NCBI GenBank assembly: GCA_013399305.1
Contig: VXAI01000020.1
Coordinates: 3,938,545-4,002,544 of the forward strand
Length of the DNA stretch: 64,000 nt
From: Rostratula benghalensis
Taxonomy: Eukaryota > Chordata > Aves > Charadriiformes > Rostratulidae
Direction of reading: 5' to 3'
The translations under genes were made by a program, and so were the position numbers. Each line of letters opens with the position of its first letter. Positions within the stretch are counted from its first letter, which is position 1. A model generated the notes under the pieces. That model did no database searches and was not told the origin of the DNA. It saw nothing but the letters and a program-made list of their open reading frames with translations. Shown here one piece after another: positions 48,149 to 60,305 of the stretch.

Positions 48149-51100
48149 CCTGTGGGAATTTAATGGAATACGTACGGCGTCAGTTACTGATATTGCATAG
48201 TACTCGTAGACTAAAATCATATTATCAGGTCAGTAGAAGATACTTTTTTTCCCCTTTCCTCATGGAACACTAGAAACTAACTACCACAATAAATCACCTT
48301 TTCTCAGCGTAGCAAAACCAATATGTGTGAGGTCAAATATATGTTAAGGCGAATGCCTTAAAAAAATGGTAGCTTACTCATGAGATATGATGATTGTATA
48401 ACTTACCAGCTTCAGTCTGACTTAATTCCCATTGTCTTCAGAAAAAAAAAAAGCATTTGATTAAGATTTCAAGAGTATTTTTATAGAAATTTTCTTTTTG
48501 TCCACTTTCTCCCCAATATTCCCCAACACTTAGTGCATTTCATTGTGCACTATTCAGGGCACATTCAAATCCCAAAGACAGGAGGTAACTTTTTTGTTTG
48601 GCACCAGAGGAGGAAACCATACCCAATGTTCACTGGGCATAAAATAAGAGCTGGAGACCTTAGCTGCAGTGAGGGAGAACAGTTTGACAAATAGGACAAC
48701 ACATTTCTGACTCAACAGAAATGTCTTTTTATTTCACCTGTTTCCACTCTATGGCTTCAGAATGTCCTCCAGTAACATGAATGGCTCATAAGAGAATTCC
48801 AGTCACCGAACTGAAGCTATTTAGATTTAGAGCAAGCTGGTTAGGGTAAGTGAGATAAGACTAGGGTCACTGTCTCTCTCAAGAGACTTGTGGAACATCT
48901 ATGGATGATGGAGACTGATGGAACCTACACATCTAGTTTACATGAGTTTAGCCCAACTTTTGACATCTAAATTTAGACAAACATCTAACCTGAGCTATTT
49001 CATTCACATAAAAGATGAAAAATTCCCTTATTTTTATGAAGATGGTATTGAGGATTCAAAGATATCATCAAAAATATTCTGCTGACAGTATATAGTTCTA
49101 TGTGATTAAATGTTCAATTAGAAAAACAGGAGCTCAGGAACTTTCCTTTTTATTTTTGTGTTTGATTTTAGTGGCGGTCTTCTTATGGAAGGTCATTCAA
49201 AAGTCTTAGAAAAGACTAGACTTTGCCTTGCTGAAAACAGTTTGATCTGTACAGACTTTGAGATTGTATCCTCCCTTTACCTTTTCAGTTCACATCCAAC
49301 AAGAATGTGAATATTTCAAGCAGATCTTGATGAAACACACTTATTTTTCTTATGCGACATTACTTTGGAGGGGAAAAAACTCAGAGACAATTATAAAAAA
49401 TATTTCTAGCAATCAGAGTAAAGTAAACATATATGGTCTGCAAGATGTAAGGCATTTAAACATTTTCTCTCTAGCTAATTAGCTAATAGTTCCTTTTGCA
49501 GCAAGTAAGTATGTAAGTGTGCTATTTCAAACACCAAGTTGCAGAGTTTGGAGAGTCAGCATTAAAATCTTTTTTAGAAAATATACACACACGAAAAAAA
49601 ATCCACTAAGCACATTGAAAGACATTGTCTTTTCCTGCAAAGAAAGCCCTATCTATTTCACTTCACTGTAATAGATGCAATGACCTCTATGAGCCAGGTT
49701 AATTTGATGCAAACAAATTGATAGTCATCATAAAGCCATCAGTGTTCCAATATGCAATTGGTGTCTAGTAATTTAATGGTCCTGTCAGAAAAACAAATCT
49801 AAAATATGAATTCAAATCTTGCAAAAATGTGTCATCTCTAAAACAAAGAATAGCACATATCTAAGATCTTCTTAAGTACTGAATAATTTTTCTTTCTGGT
49901 GGGGTGCACTAGGATGCTTTTAAATATAAAATCATTTGTCCATGGGGTACAATATATTATCAAAGTAGTTCTCTCCACCATTACACCAGTTTCTACGCAC
50001 ATATATTTTTTTTTGTTAACAAGATTTTTGAATATGTGCTATGTTGTATTCTTGCTGAAGAATGTACCCCTAAGAAATTTTGCCCTTCTGTCTATATTCC
50101 TAGTTGATAATAACACAATCCTGTTAGCTATATCTAAATCATATGCTAAATAAATGCCAGTGTTTGAAGAGTGAACGCTGCAATAGAGAGTACAAAGCAT
50201 GCCTGAGGTTTATTTCTGTGAAATAATATATAAATAGTATGTGATTGTAAAAGGTATGTGTCTAGCATGCAGTAGCTAGTGACAATAATTATTCCTGGAC
50301 ATTTAAAGATCCTTCATTATTTTTACTTTTATTTTTCAGAGATATTTTTATAGAAGACATCTTTTTTTAAGTGTATGAATAAACACAGAAAACCAGTATG
50401 GGTCTGACAGACAAAAATTTGACCGATCAGAAAATTAAATTGTTACAAAACAGATTTTTTTTCAGTGCTTGCTGGTTAAGTAATAGCTAAAATAGGACTT
50501 CATTTGTAGGGTTGATGAGAATGAGTACAAAAGAAACCATAAGGAAGTAGTACCCTCAGGCAGGAGGCATGTTGCTGGGTATTGATCTCATTTGTGTGGT
50601 CTGCCACTAAATATCCCTCAGGAAGTGAACCTGAATGCAATGTAATCAAGTCCAAATGGCTTCTGTTTATGCAAACTATAAAGATTAACAGATTAATAGC
50701 TCATCTGTGAAGAGAATCTCACATTAAGTCATGGCCCTAGCTTGCCTCCAAAGAAAGAGACAAAAGGGAGTCATATGGTGTCTCAAACTAAAGTGTCAGC
50801 CATGTGACTGTAGTTTACTGCCCTGCATGTCATTATTACTAAGCATTCCTGACACTTGAATGTCATTCAAGAGCTAGGAAGTCATTAAACATGTGTTAGA
50901 AGGAAACCTTCACAAAATTCAGGTGGTGTTGGTTAGAAATGCAAATATCTTGAAGATGCACATGGTATTATTCAAATTAAGGATGTTTGTTTAACAAGTT
51001 TCTCTGTGAAATATAACTTTCTTAAACTCAGAGTTACCAATTATTTCTATATACTTCAGTCCTGAGTCCAACTTCCATATATTTAAGTTATTATAAATAA

Positions 51101-53964
51101 TATTTTCCTTATATGCCTACAATGGATCATGTACCTACAGTATTAGACTAGTACCATCCATTTGGATGAAATTTTTAGTCGTGCACCTCAACCTTCCACT
51201 GATAACATTAACTCTAGGAACCTGTAACAACTTATAACTTATATTTTATCCTTCTTTTATCCTTCTTTTTTTTTTTTTTTTTTTGTATGATTGAAGAATA
51301 GCAAGTGTTTTGTGGGTTTATTCTTAGAAATAACAAAATTACATGTGATTTAGAGCACTTAAATATGTTGCAAAATACTAGGGGAAACCACTGAGTATTT
51401 AGAGCCTTCAAATTAAAATCACATAATGAAATTAAAATATATTTTAAACATAACATTGTTTCAAAGGATTCCTTATTATCTTATGATTTGCAAATCTGAC
51501 TGTCTTAGCATATGTTCTTTAAGCCTGGTTACTGCTAAAGAAAATGTCAAGCTGTATGACACATTCATTTTTCTCATGATGCTTGATAGTTAAAAATGTT
51601 ACTCAGTAGGCTGGAATTCTGAGGACAGATCATTAGTAAGAGTCAATATTGATATGTTTATATTTAACATTAATGTTTTTGTACTTTGACGTTCTTTCTG
51701 ACTGAAAACCCTTAAATGTCATTTGTTTTCTTTGCCTAAAAGATCAAAATGAAAAAGAGGGAACCCAGTTCATGAAGAAGAGCTGCCTGGTAGTTCTCAT
51801 GGAATTCATATTACTTATTATTTTGCATTCAAAATCTATTAATAAAATATATTAAAAGCAAGAAAAATAGCTATATTATTTTACCTTTTACCACACAACT
51901 CAGGATGTTTTCGAGAGTAAACTGAATTACTGTAAATGTTCTCATAGCTTTTTCTTCATATACTGAGATATTTCAAGTTTTGAGATATGATCAGCATAGC
52001 ATGAGTAAATGTACCAAGATAGCTTGAAAACATTAGCTTATACTTTTAGCTTTGAGAATGTATTTTTTATGTGGAAGACAAAAATATAGCAAACTGAATC
52101 AAATATGGTTGTTACAAAAAGTAATGTTTCATAAATTACAAAATTTTGTAGAATATGCCAAAAATCTTTTTTATATCACTCATTCATATATCACACATTT
52201 AAATACAAGTCCAGAGCTGGAAATTCATTTCCAGAGTGTTTTCATTCAAAACCACTTAACTGTTTAAATTAGGATCGTTACAATTTTTTTGTGGCTCTCA
52301 GTGTGGTCCAGTTTATAAGCACTGAATTAGTGTCATCGAGATAAGAAAATTAGGAGGAAGTAACCTGTGGTTTCCATTTGTTCACTGAATGACCAATGCG
52401 CTTTTCAGCATTCTCTTTTGTCTTTTGACAAGAACACCTCGTGAAAAAAAATCTATTCAGGTGGGAGAAATTATAGCTGTGTTTCTATTCAATCCCTTGC
52501 AAGTTCCATCTTCTATAGTTCATTCTGTTTACATATTTGTCTGACTGAATGGAGGAATGACTGAATGGAGTTATCTTTCAAATAATCGATGGTTTCATTA
52601 ATCACCCACTAGTATCCTAGTATCCCTGGATGCTTTGAGATTTAAATAGTTTTCAGAAACAACAATCAGTAAATCTTCATGTTAAATTGCTTTAGCTTAT
52701 TTTTTATGGGAAGAAACTGTTGGAAATTTTAGCATCTTACATAGGGTTCCTCAGGGTGTTATTACAGGGTGGTCTGGTAAATCAATCTCTGATCTTTCTA
52801 AGATCAATTACTATATTGCATCTGATGAATAATTTCATTACTTTATATTTCAGTTTACCTATCTTCAAAATGGTCCCAATGCTTGCCAATTTCTAATCAC
52901 ATTTTGTAATTTAACATTGCTAATGTCTGATACATAATAGGCACTATCTTTGGATTAAAAAAAAATATGTGTTTTTCAAAATTCTGATGTGCTATGAAAA
53001 TGTGAAACCTAAGGCATAACAAAACCTTAAAAATTAAATAATATCACTGACATGAAATGGTCATTCCTTTTTCTGTATTAACTAAGCACTTACAAGTTGG
53101 ACAAATTAAGTGACTTTTAGTGGTTTAGTTACACTAAATAGGGGTATTGGCTGAAAAAATATTATCTCTTTAGAGTACCAGCAAAATACTCCGTATTTAT
53201 ATATTATATGCTAATAAAGAACAGATAACGGTCATTACAATTGTAGTTCATGTTCTGTTGTATCTAGTAGGAATGAGCATTTCAATCCCATTGACATTTG
53301 AGATTGATGTCCAAAGTAGACCTTTCAATGAAGGAGCATCTATTGGGGAGAAGAATGACCATGAAATTATTGTGTGAGGGAAGCTTGAAGCAGTGATTCT
53401 GGAAAATCCCAGAGAGATTTGACATGTTGTACACATCAGTGTGGCAGACTGGCAGAAGCACGGGGAGATGGAACTATTTTAGAAGTTGTAAAAAATCTTG
53501 ACTCAAAGAAATTTGAGGAGAGTGAGGAAAATAGGTGACAGAATAAATGGGGCATTATTCCTCTAGTTTGCATTACAATACTGTGTACAAAGGTAAAGAA
53601 ATGAGAAGTAAAAACACTGAACACTTCTGCTTTATTCTCCTTTTCTGAGGAAGTTACGAGACATTCAGGCGTTCACTGATGTCCCGTACCTTTTATGAAG
53701 AAGGTCCAGAAGCCCTCAAAGCACAACCCAAAGACCACAGTGCAAACTGCCACGTCTGTTGGCTGCCTCAGGGAGCTGTGCTCTAGGCCTAGCTCTTACA
53801 AAGATCTCTTCACTTCCAAGTACCACATAAAAGTTGCTTGAGTTTTCAGGGAGCACTTGCAACAAAGCCTTCATGCACTCTGGATCAAGGGCACACAATC
53901 ATGATCCTTAGAAGCTGTTAGAACTTCCTTAGGCCCACACACTTGTGAGTCCCTTGTGAAGGAA

Positions 53965-54416
53965 TATCCTGAGCTTCAACAAAGGGAATTGCAAAGTCCT
54001 GCACCTGGGGAGGAACAATCCCATGCATCCGTATGTGTTAGAGAGGAACTTGACAGCACAGGACTTGGAGGTCCTGGTGGGCACCGGGCTGAACATGAGC
54101 CCACAATGTGCCCCTGTGGCAAAGAAGATGAATGGTATCCTGGGCTGCATTAGATAAAATATTGCCAGTAGAATGAGAATGGTGATTCTTCCCCTCTGCT
54201 CAGCACTGCTGAGGCCACACTTGGAGTATTGCCTCCAGTTCTGGGCTCCTCAGTACAAGAGAGACATTGTGGAATCTCCATCGTTGGAGATACTCAAAAG
54301 TCATCTGGACACAGCCCTGAGGAAATAGCTTGGGGTGGTCTTGCTTGAGCAGAGGAAAGGACAAGGTGACATCCAGAGGTCACTTCCAACCTCCAAGCTT
54401 TGACTCTGTGATTCTG
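53965..54416 (+). repeat. CR1 LINE fragment with internal deletion, plus orientation
   Basis: The first part (about 53965-54265) is CR1 ORF2 C-terminal coding sequence, with recognisable blocks such as AAGTCCTGCACCTGGG (KVLHLG), GAGGTCCTGGTGGGCACC (the EVLVGT/DLGVLVD region), ATGAATGGTATCCTGGGCTG (NGILGC) and a CCACACTTGGAGTATTGCC block (PHLEYC). At about 54266-54272 it jumps directly into 3' UTR sequence (GGAATCTCCATCGTTGGAGA) and runs to the CTGTGATTCTG end at 54416. The ORF2 tail that normally lies between is missing. Frameshifts and stops make the coding part dead. Frames at 53929-54153 are by-products. Confidence 0.95.
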
Positions 54417-57400
54417 CCCTCTCTGCTCCACTGTAGTATGATGGCAAATCTACTGTGATAAGCAGACACATCCTGATCAACAGCAATTCTGGTTATTGGC
54501 TTTCTACAATATTAACTTAAGCTGCATTCCTGTAGTCATTCCATGTATACATGCATTCTATAAACAAACTTAGAGACCTATACCTGCTTGGGATACCTGT
54601 TTACCAGGCGTTGTGATAACTACCTATTGTTGAATTGTGCAATGCTGAACAAGATCTTTAAGATTCTTCTTTTAGTACGTCTCCTTGCCTGATCTTATTT
54701 AGGCTGTTGCAGAGCTTCTAAATGTATTTAAACAAAGGTTTTAAATCATTTCTCCTGATTCTAGCCACATAAAACAGTTTAGGATCTCTCAGTATTCAGT
54801 ATAAAGAAATAAACATATCTAGAGAATGATCTAATTCTAAGGTGAGTATAATAAATTGTTCTCTAGAGATATATCTGTCATTCTGTCAATTAAAGCAGAA
54901 TAGGCATGGGTGGCTGCCTCACTTTTGACATCCAGTTCTTAGACTTTACATGACCACAGTAAACCGAGATGAATTCTAGCTTAGCTATATAGATAAGTGC
55001 TGAAAATTAAAGAAGAGCTGAAATAGCACTTTGATCAGAGTATTATGAAAATTCGTTTAGTTAAGGTATTTTATTCAACAAGTATTGTCCTTGTCAGTCA
55101 GGAATTTCCTTGTTCTTCTGATTAATTTAATAAAATAATTCTAATGTCTTAAATGTTGCTCTCTTTGCAGAAACAGAAATAATGACTAGGATGCAAAGTT
55201 TATATGATTTTGGAATATTGTTTAGGGCAATCCACTGGAAATACTAACTGTACAGTTCACACTCTGCTAACAAGGCAGGATATGTAAATATCTGTTAGCC
55301 AGTGCACTTTTCCATTGCATCTTTGCTCTGCTCCTGGACTGAAACTTGACAAAGAAAAACCTTAATTAAAAATTAAATTCTTACCATTATGGCTTATTTT
55401 TCGTGTAGAAGGTTGCAGTACCAAAAAGACATGTACATTATTTTTGCAGTGTAAAAGTAGACAATCTTTCAAATATCTGGGTAAAAACCTTTACTTTGTC
55501 TAGGGGTTTTCTGCTATTATATTGTTTCTTTCATGTTTCACATAAACATAGTCTCTAATATAAAAAATAATAATAAATCAGGCTTTCTTGGGCTATGTCT
55601 AATATCCATGATGCTGTAACTCCTTTGTTCATTTGTCATTCTTTCTAGTGTTTGTGCACTCCCATCATGGTGCAGAACAGGGATTAAAGAAAAAGAAAAA
55701 AAAATCCCAAAGAGATTACTAGTTTAGCATGAAACATGAGAAAAAAGATCTAGGCCCCAGAGGTTTTAAGATTCTTTAACTTCATTGGTTATAATCTCAG
55801 CACACCAGCAGCATGATCCTGATTAGGTCTTGTGGAGACAACATACGAATGTTTTAAGAATGGCGTGGAAGAGGAATTTGTAGATATCAATGAAACGTCA
55901 TGCAAGAAAGGAATTCCCTCGGAAAACCAATTAGTAAGACAAGTTTTATATGCCAGTCAGAGGCATAAACTAATCTTTATAGGGTAAAATGGAGATAACC
56001 TGTGAAGGATTTTGTAACCCAGGTAATAGACAGCTCCACCAGAGGATGGTTGATGCTGGACCTGACGATCACCAGCACAAGTGAGCCAATTGGTGACATA
56101 AAAATTGGAGGCAAAAAGTAAGACTGGGAAGCCGGTAACAACAGACAAGGAGAAAGCTGAGAATATTTTTTGCCTTAGTCTTCACTAGCAACCTCTCTTC
56201 CCACACCTCTCAAGGGGATGGATGGACCACATTTCTTGTGTCTTCCTGATGTTTTTCGCCTTTCCTTCACACTTTTCCCTATTCCTTTCCAGCTTTTCTT
56301 CTCTTTCCCTCTTTGGGAGGGCTCCTGTGCAGTCATACTGAACCAATTTGTAATGCTTATATTGGCATAACCACCATTCAGATATTTGTTTATTTGCTTA
56401 ACTGACCTCTTTTCAGTCCATTCTCATTCAGATTTCATTTGCATATTCTGGTGTTTCGTCTTAATGAGTACATTTTGTTTTCTTATGCCTTACTAGCAAC
56501 AGATACCATAAGTATCTGTGTAAACACCTATGTAAGCTTTACTCCAAATGAATCAGAGACCTGTATCTCTCTGCACCCTTTTCCACCCTTTTAAAAGACA
56601 GCTGCTTACTTCTCTGGTGTGCACTAGGAAGTACTGAAATGAATCACCATCTTTTTGTGAAAGTTGTATGTAAACCTTTATTTTTAGATACATAAAAGAC
56701 TTATGACACTTACTTCTTTAGAAAAATAAATAAAATACATTCATTACAGTTTTAGATTGTATAAATTAATAAATGTTATCATCTGAGATTAAAAATAGTT
56801 TTAGTATAAAAATAAATGTTAGAGTCTTGATAAAAGAAATTGGTTTTTAGAAGGAGACAGGGCTTTCATGAACAAGGAATGAGAGATGTTTTTAAGCATG
56901 GGAAGAGACATGGAAAAAATAGTAATGTGAGAAGCTCAAACGGCAGAAGATCAGAGAGAAGCAAGAAAAGAGCAAGTGGATGGGGGGAAAGAGTGAGGAA
57001 AAGATCAGAAGCAGAGAATGTGAAGAGCAATTTGTGGTAAAAGGAAATCAAGTAAAGCCTAGCTAATGAATGTAAGCCAGGGAAGAAATCACGGTACAGT
57101 GGTTTTGGCAGTGCAGTGACATAGTTGGGGCATATAGATAAAAATGGCATAATCTGTAATACACTACCTATATTAAGGCAGCAGAAAATTCACTTATTTT
57201 CCCTACTCATCCTGGATCACCGAGAAACAGACTTTCCCCATATTTTTATTTGCTCTACTTGTCAATAAGACCAACTCTGGAGTTTATTGCATCAGTATTT
57301 CAAGTGTTGTCATATTATTTCCAGACACATCATATTATCTTTAGATATATCAGCACATAGAATTACAGATTCACAGTTTATAGTGATTTAGTAAAGAAGT

Positions 57401-60235
57401 TATAATCATAGATTATTTAAATGCTGCATTTTTTTATCATTCACATGTAAAAAAAATTAATTGCCTCTAATGTTAACGTGCACTTCTAGTACTAATGCAG
57501 AACATTTGTAGCAGTAGAAGCCTTGATGTATGTCACACAGACCTACTGACACACCCAGAAGACCAAGCAGTGACTTTCAGAGTTAAAAACCAAGCCAAAG
57601 TCAGTATGAAATGACCGCCCGAGGTATTCTAAAAATGATTTGCGGTGAATTTCCCCAACGCATGTACATACAGATAAACTTATGCAAAAATGTGAAAGCA
57701 CAAATGGATTCTGGATTCACTGTTTTGATATTTGGACTATAAATCTAACATTAAAAGTAAGTGATTGTGCTTGAATCGAATTAATTTAATGTTATATGGT
57801 TTTCATGCTTTGGTGAGAATCTTGCAAAAAATACCTGTTCACAGACTGGGCTTGTCGTGATATTTTTCTGCAATGATTTTTTTGTTTTTCAGAGTTAGGT
57901 TTAGGTCAGCAAACACGGCAACTGTTTTGGTTTGGGGTTTTTTTTTCCAAGTACAGCAGATTCATTTCTAAACTGCAAAAGCAGAAGGGGCTGACAGATC
58001 TGAAACATATCTTCCTCCCTCATGGTCTGTAACTGATTCTCTGTCCACTGGTTGTAATTCCCAGAAGTGTCAAATATTCTCTCAAAGGCTAACAAAATGT
58101 CAGAAAAAGTGTCATTAGACAAACGCATCTCTCTTATTTCAGGGGGGGAAACTGTAAAGTGGCTTTAATCAGTGACAGAAGAAGTAAACAGCTATTGAAA
58201 CAAGTAATTATAGTCAGTTCTTATGCTCCTGCCCAGATAAAAATCTCCAGATTACAGTCCAATGGGTACCATGGAGGAATATGAATCAAAAGAAAATACG
58301 TTCTCAGGAAGTTGGAAAAATCCATATCTATATATTATTGTATAACAGGACTGTCAGTATACTCTTCAATATTCAGTATGATACACCTGATTATCTGTGG
58401 TCTATGCTCAACTGTATCCAATTACAAGGTATGTCACTTATCCCATATAAATGTGATGCTCTCATTATTTATTACTATAAAGTACTGACACCAAAAATGC
58501 AGTATCAAAAAACCAAAGCAGTGGAAAAATCAATGGTAAAGAAAAGAATCATATTTTGCGCCCTTAGCTGTGAAATGTTACCTACTATATTTTAGACAGG
58601 ATCTTTCCATCTTCCTTCTACCATCCCAGTGATCTGTGAACAGAAGAGATTCTGTACATAATTTTAAGCTTCAAAACTTCGTTTATTGGGTTTTTTTAAG
58701 AAAGATTACCCAAGACTGCAACTTTCAAAGTGTAATTTTTGAAATATGTGGTCCTAGAACAGACACTCCCATGAACCAACAAATTGTGTCCTGAAGTAAA
58801 GCTAAATCTGGTGGCTTCATCAGGGAAACCTTTGTGGTAACATGGGACTTCTCATCTTTCTGAGAAACAGATGACAAGGTAGACACAGTAGCTTGTTGGC
58901 AAACTGGCCCTTATGGTTAGAGAGTGCTTATATGACCCTTACCTTCTCCTGCAGAGCAATTTCAGGACTTCAGTTGATCCTTTCCCCAAAACCAGTGTTT
59001 GCACAAGAGATCACAAAACTGTCCATTCCTCTCAAGAGATAACTGTAGGGTTAGTTGGAGTTAAGAAGAGTAATTGAGCCTCAGGGTCTGCAATAAGTCA
59101 AGATGGCAATGCTGTAGTCGCTGGAACTGCTGCTTCGTTACTCAACCTCTGAAAATTCTGTTAGAGGGGAGCTGGGAACCTTCACTGGAATCAGAGCCAC
59201 ATTGCTATAGAGATCTACAAGACATAACAGCAGGTTCCCTGTTCTGAAAGCTTGTTCTTATCTCTGATAACAAAACTAGACTTCTGTTTGCATTTGGAAA
59301 CATGAGTAAAAGGTACTGCCTCCTTGAGCTTTCTCTGTCTGCAGAGAAATGAGAATTTATTTCTTCTTAATTCAGATATGGCTACTGCCACTCATGCCTT
59401 CATCATTCTGACACTGCCTTTCTATAACGCATTTCATCTGGGGCAACATTGCTTTATTTAATCAGGAGATTCAGTGAACTGCAGTGAAAGCACTTAACAG
59501 TCATTTAACATGCTGAATCTTTTCAGTGTTATCTTTAATCTCACTTCCTTTATAATCCATGTCCTAAAAACATTCTAGAAATTTAAAAGCTAGGAATTTG
59601 AAATATTAATTGCAGGATTTTTTTTAATATCAGAAATACAGATATACATGCTGGAACTTCAAAGATATTAGGTTAAAAGTTCTTAGTCAAATGATTAAAT
59701 AATAAATAATTTTGAAGCAGTAATCAACACTTTACTATAAGTGTATGAAATCTAAAGTGCAGATTTATAATGCTTATTGTGCTTTATGTTTGCATGAAAC
59801 AGACTTCTATCTCACTGATGGATGGATGCAGCATAAACAACGTCACCTTCGTATTTCCTTGTGGATGTGCTGTATAAACAGCTTGGCTTTTTCTAAAATA
59901 TATATGGCTATATTCCTAAACAGAATTTCATCAACTACTCACTACTGAGCATTGTATTTTAAAAAATATATTATTCAGTGTGTTGCTTGTTTCATATGAT
60001 TTTGGGAATGTCTTTTTAAGTGTTAGCTTTCCTAGTAATATTTTAATTGAGGATTAATAACTTCTACAGGGAAAAGAAAAAACCCCACAACATTACACCA
60101 TTGTTTTTCATTAACTGTGTATATAGAAAATGTAACACATTAACACCTCATAAAATTCAATTAAAAGGAGCAAAGCATACTTGATCATAAGAATGCTTTC
60201 TGTCACATGCTTTCTGGTTTTTTTGGAAGGTACTG
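54417..60235. other. AT-rich sequence without supported genes
   Basis: No gene recognised. The purine-rich segment 56830-57160 could be an old antisense LINE relic. A 75-codon minus-strand frame at 57901-58128 has a protein-like composition but no known match. Seven consecutive G lie at about 58142-58148. Short T and A runs are frequent. Confidence 0.45.
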
Positions 60236-60305
60236 GATTAAAAGAGATTGGACTAAATGATCTTTCAAGGTCCTTTCCAATCCCTGTGGTTCTGTGATTC
60301 TGTGA
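60236..60305 (+). repeat. Short CR1 LINE 3' end, plus orientation
   Basis: About 70 bases of CR1 3' terminus remain: GATTGGACTAAATGATC, then TCAAGGTCCTTTCCAATCCC and the end TTCTGTGATTCTGTGA. The very short length reflects extreme 5' truncation. The minus-strand frame overlapping it is not a gene. Confidence 0.92.

Larger units (their letters stand above)
45047..53964. other. Long AT-rich stretch without supported genes
   Basis: Nearly nine kilobases without a recognised gene or transposon. It holds a C13A8 homopolymer pair (46675-46695), T runs at 48093-48111 and 51266-51284, a hairpin at 48127-48148, a short 16-bp tandem repeat at 52542-52573, and two conserved-looking blocks at 49640-49790 and 50640-50900 covered in the findings. 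The GC-richer segment 53640-53960 just before the CR1 copy is unidentified. Confidence 0.45.
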
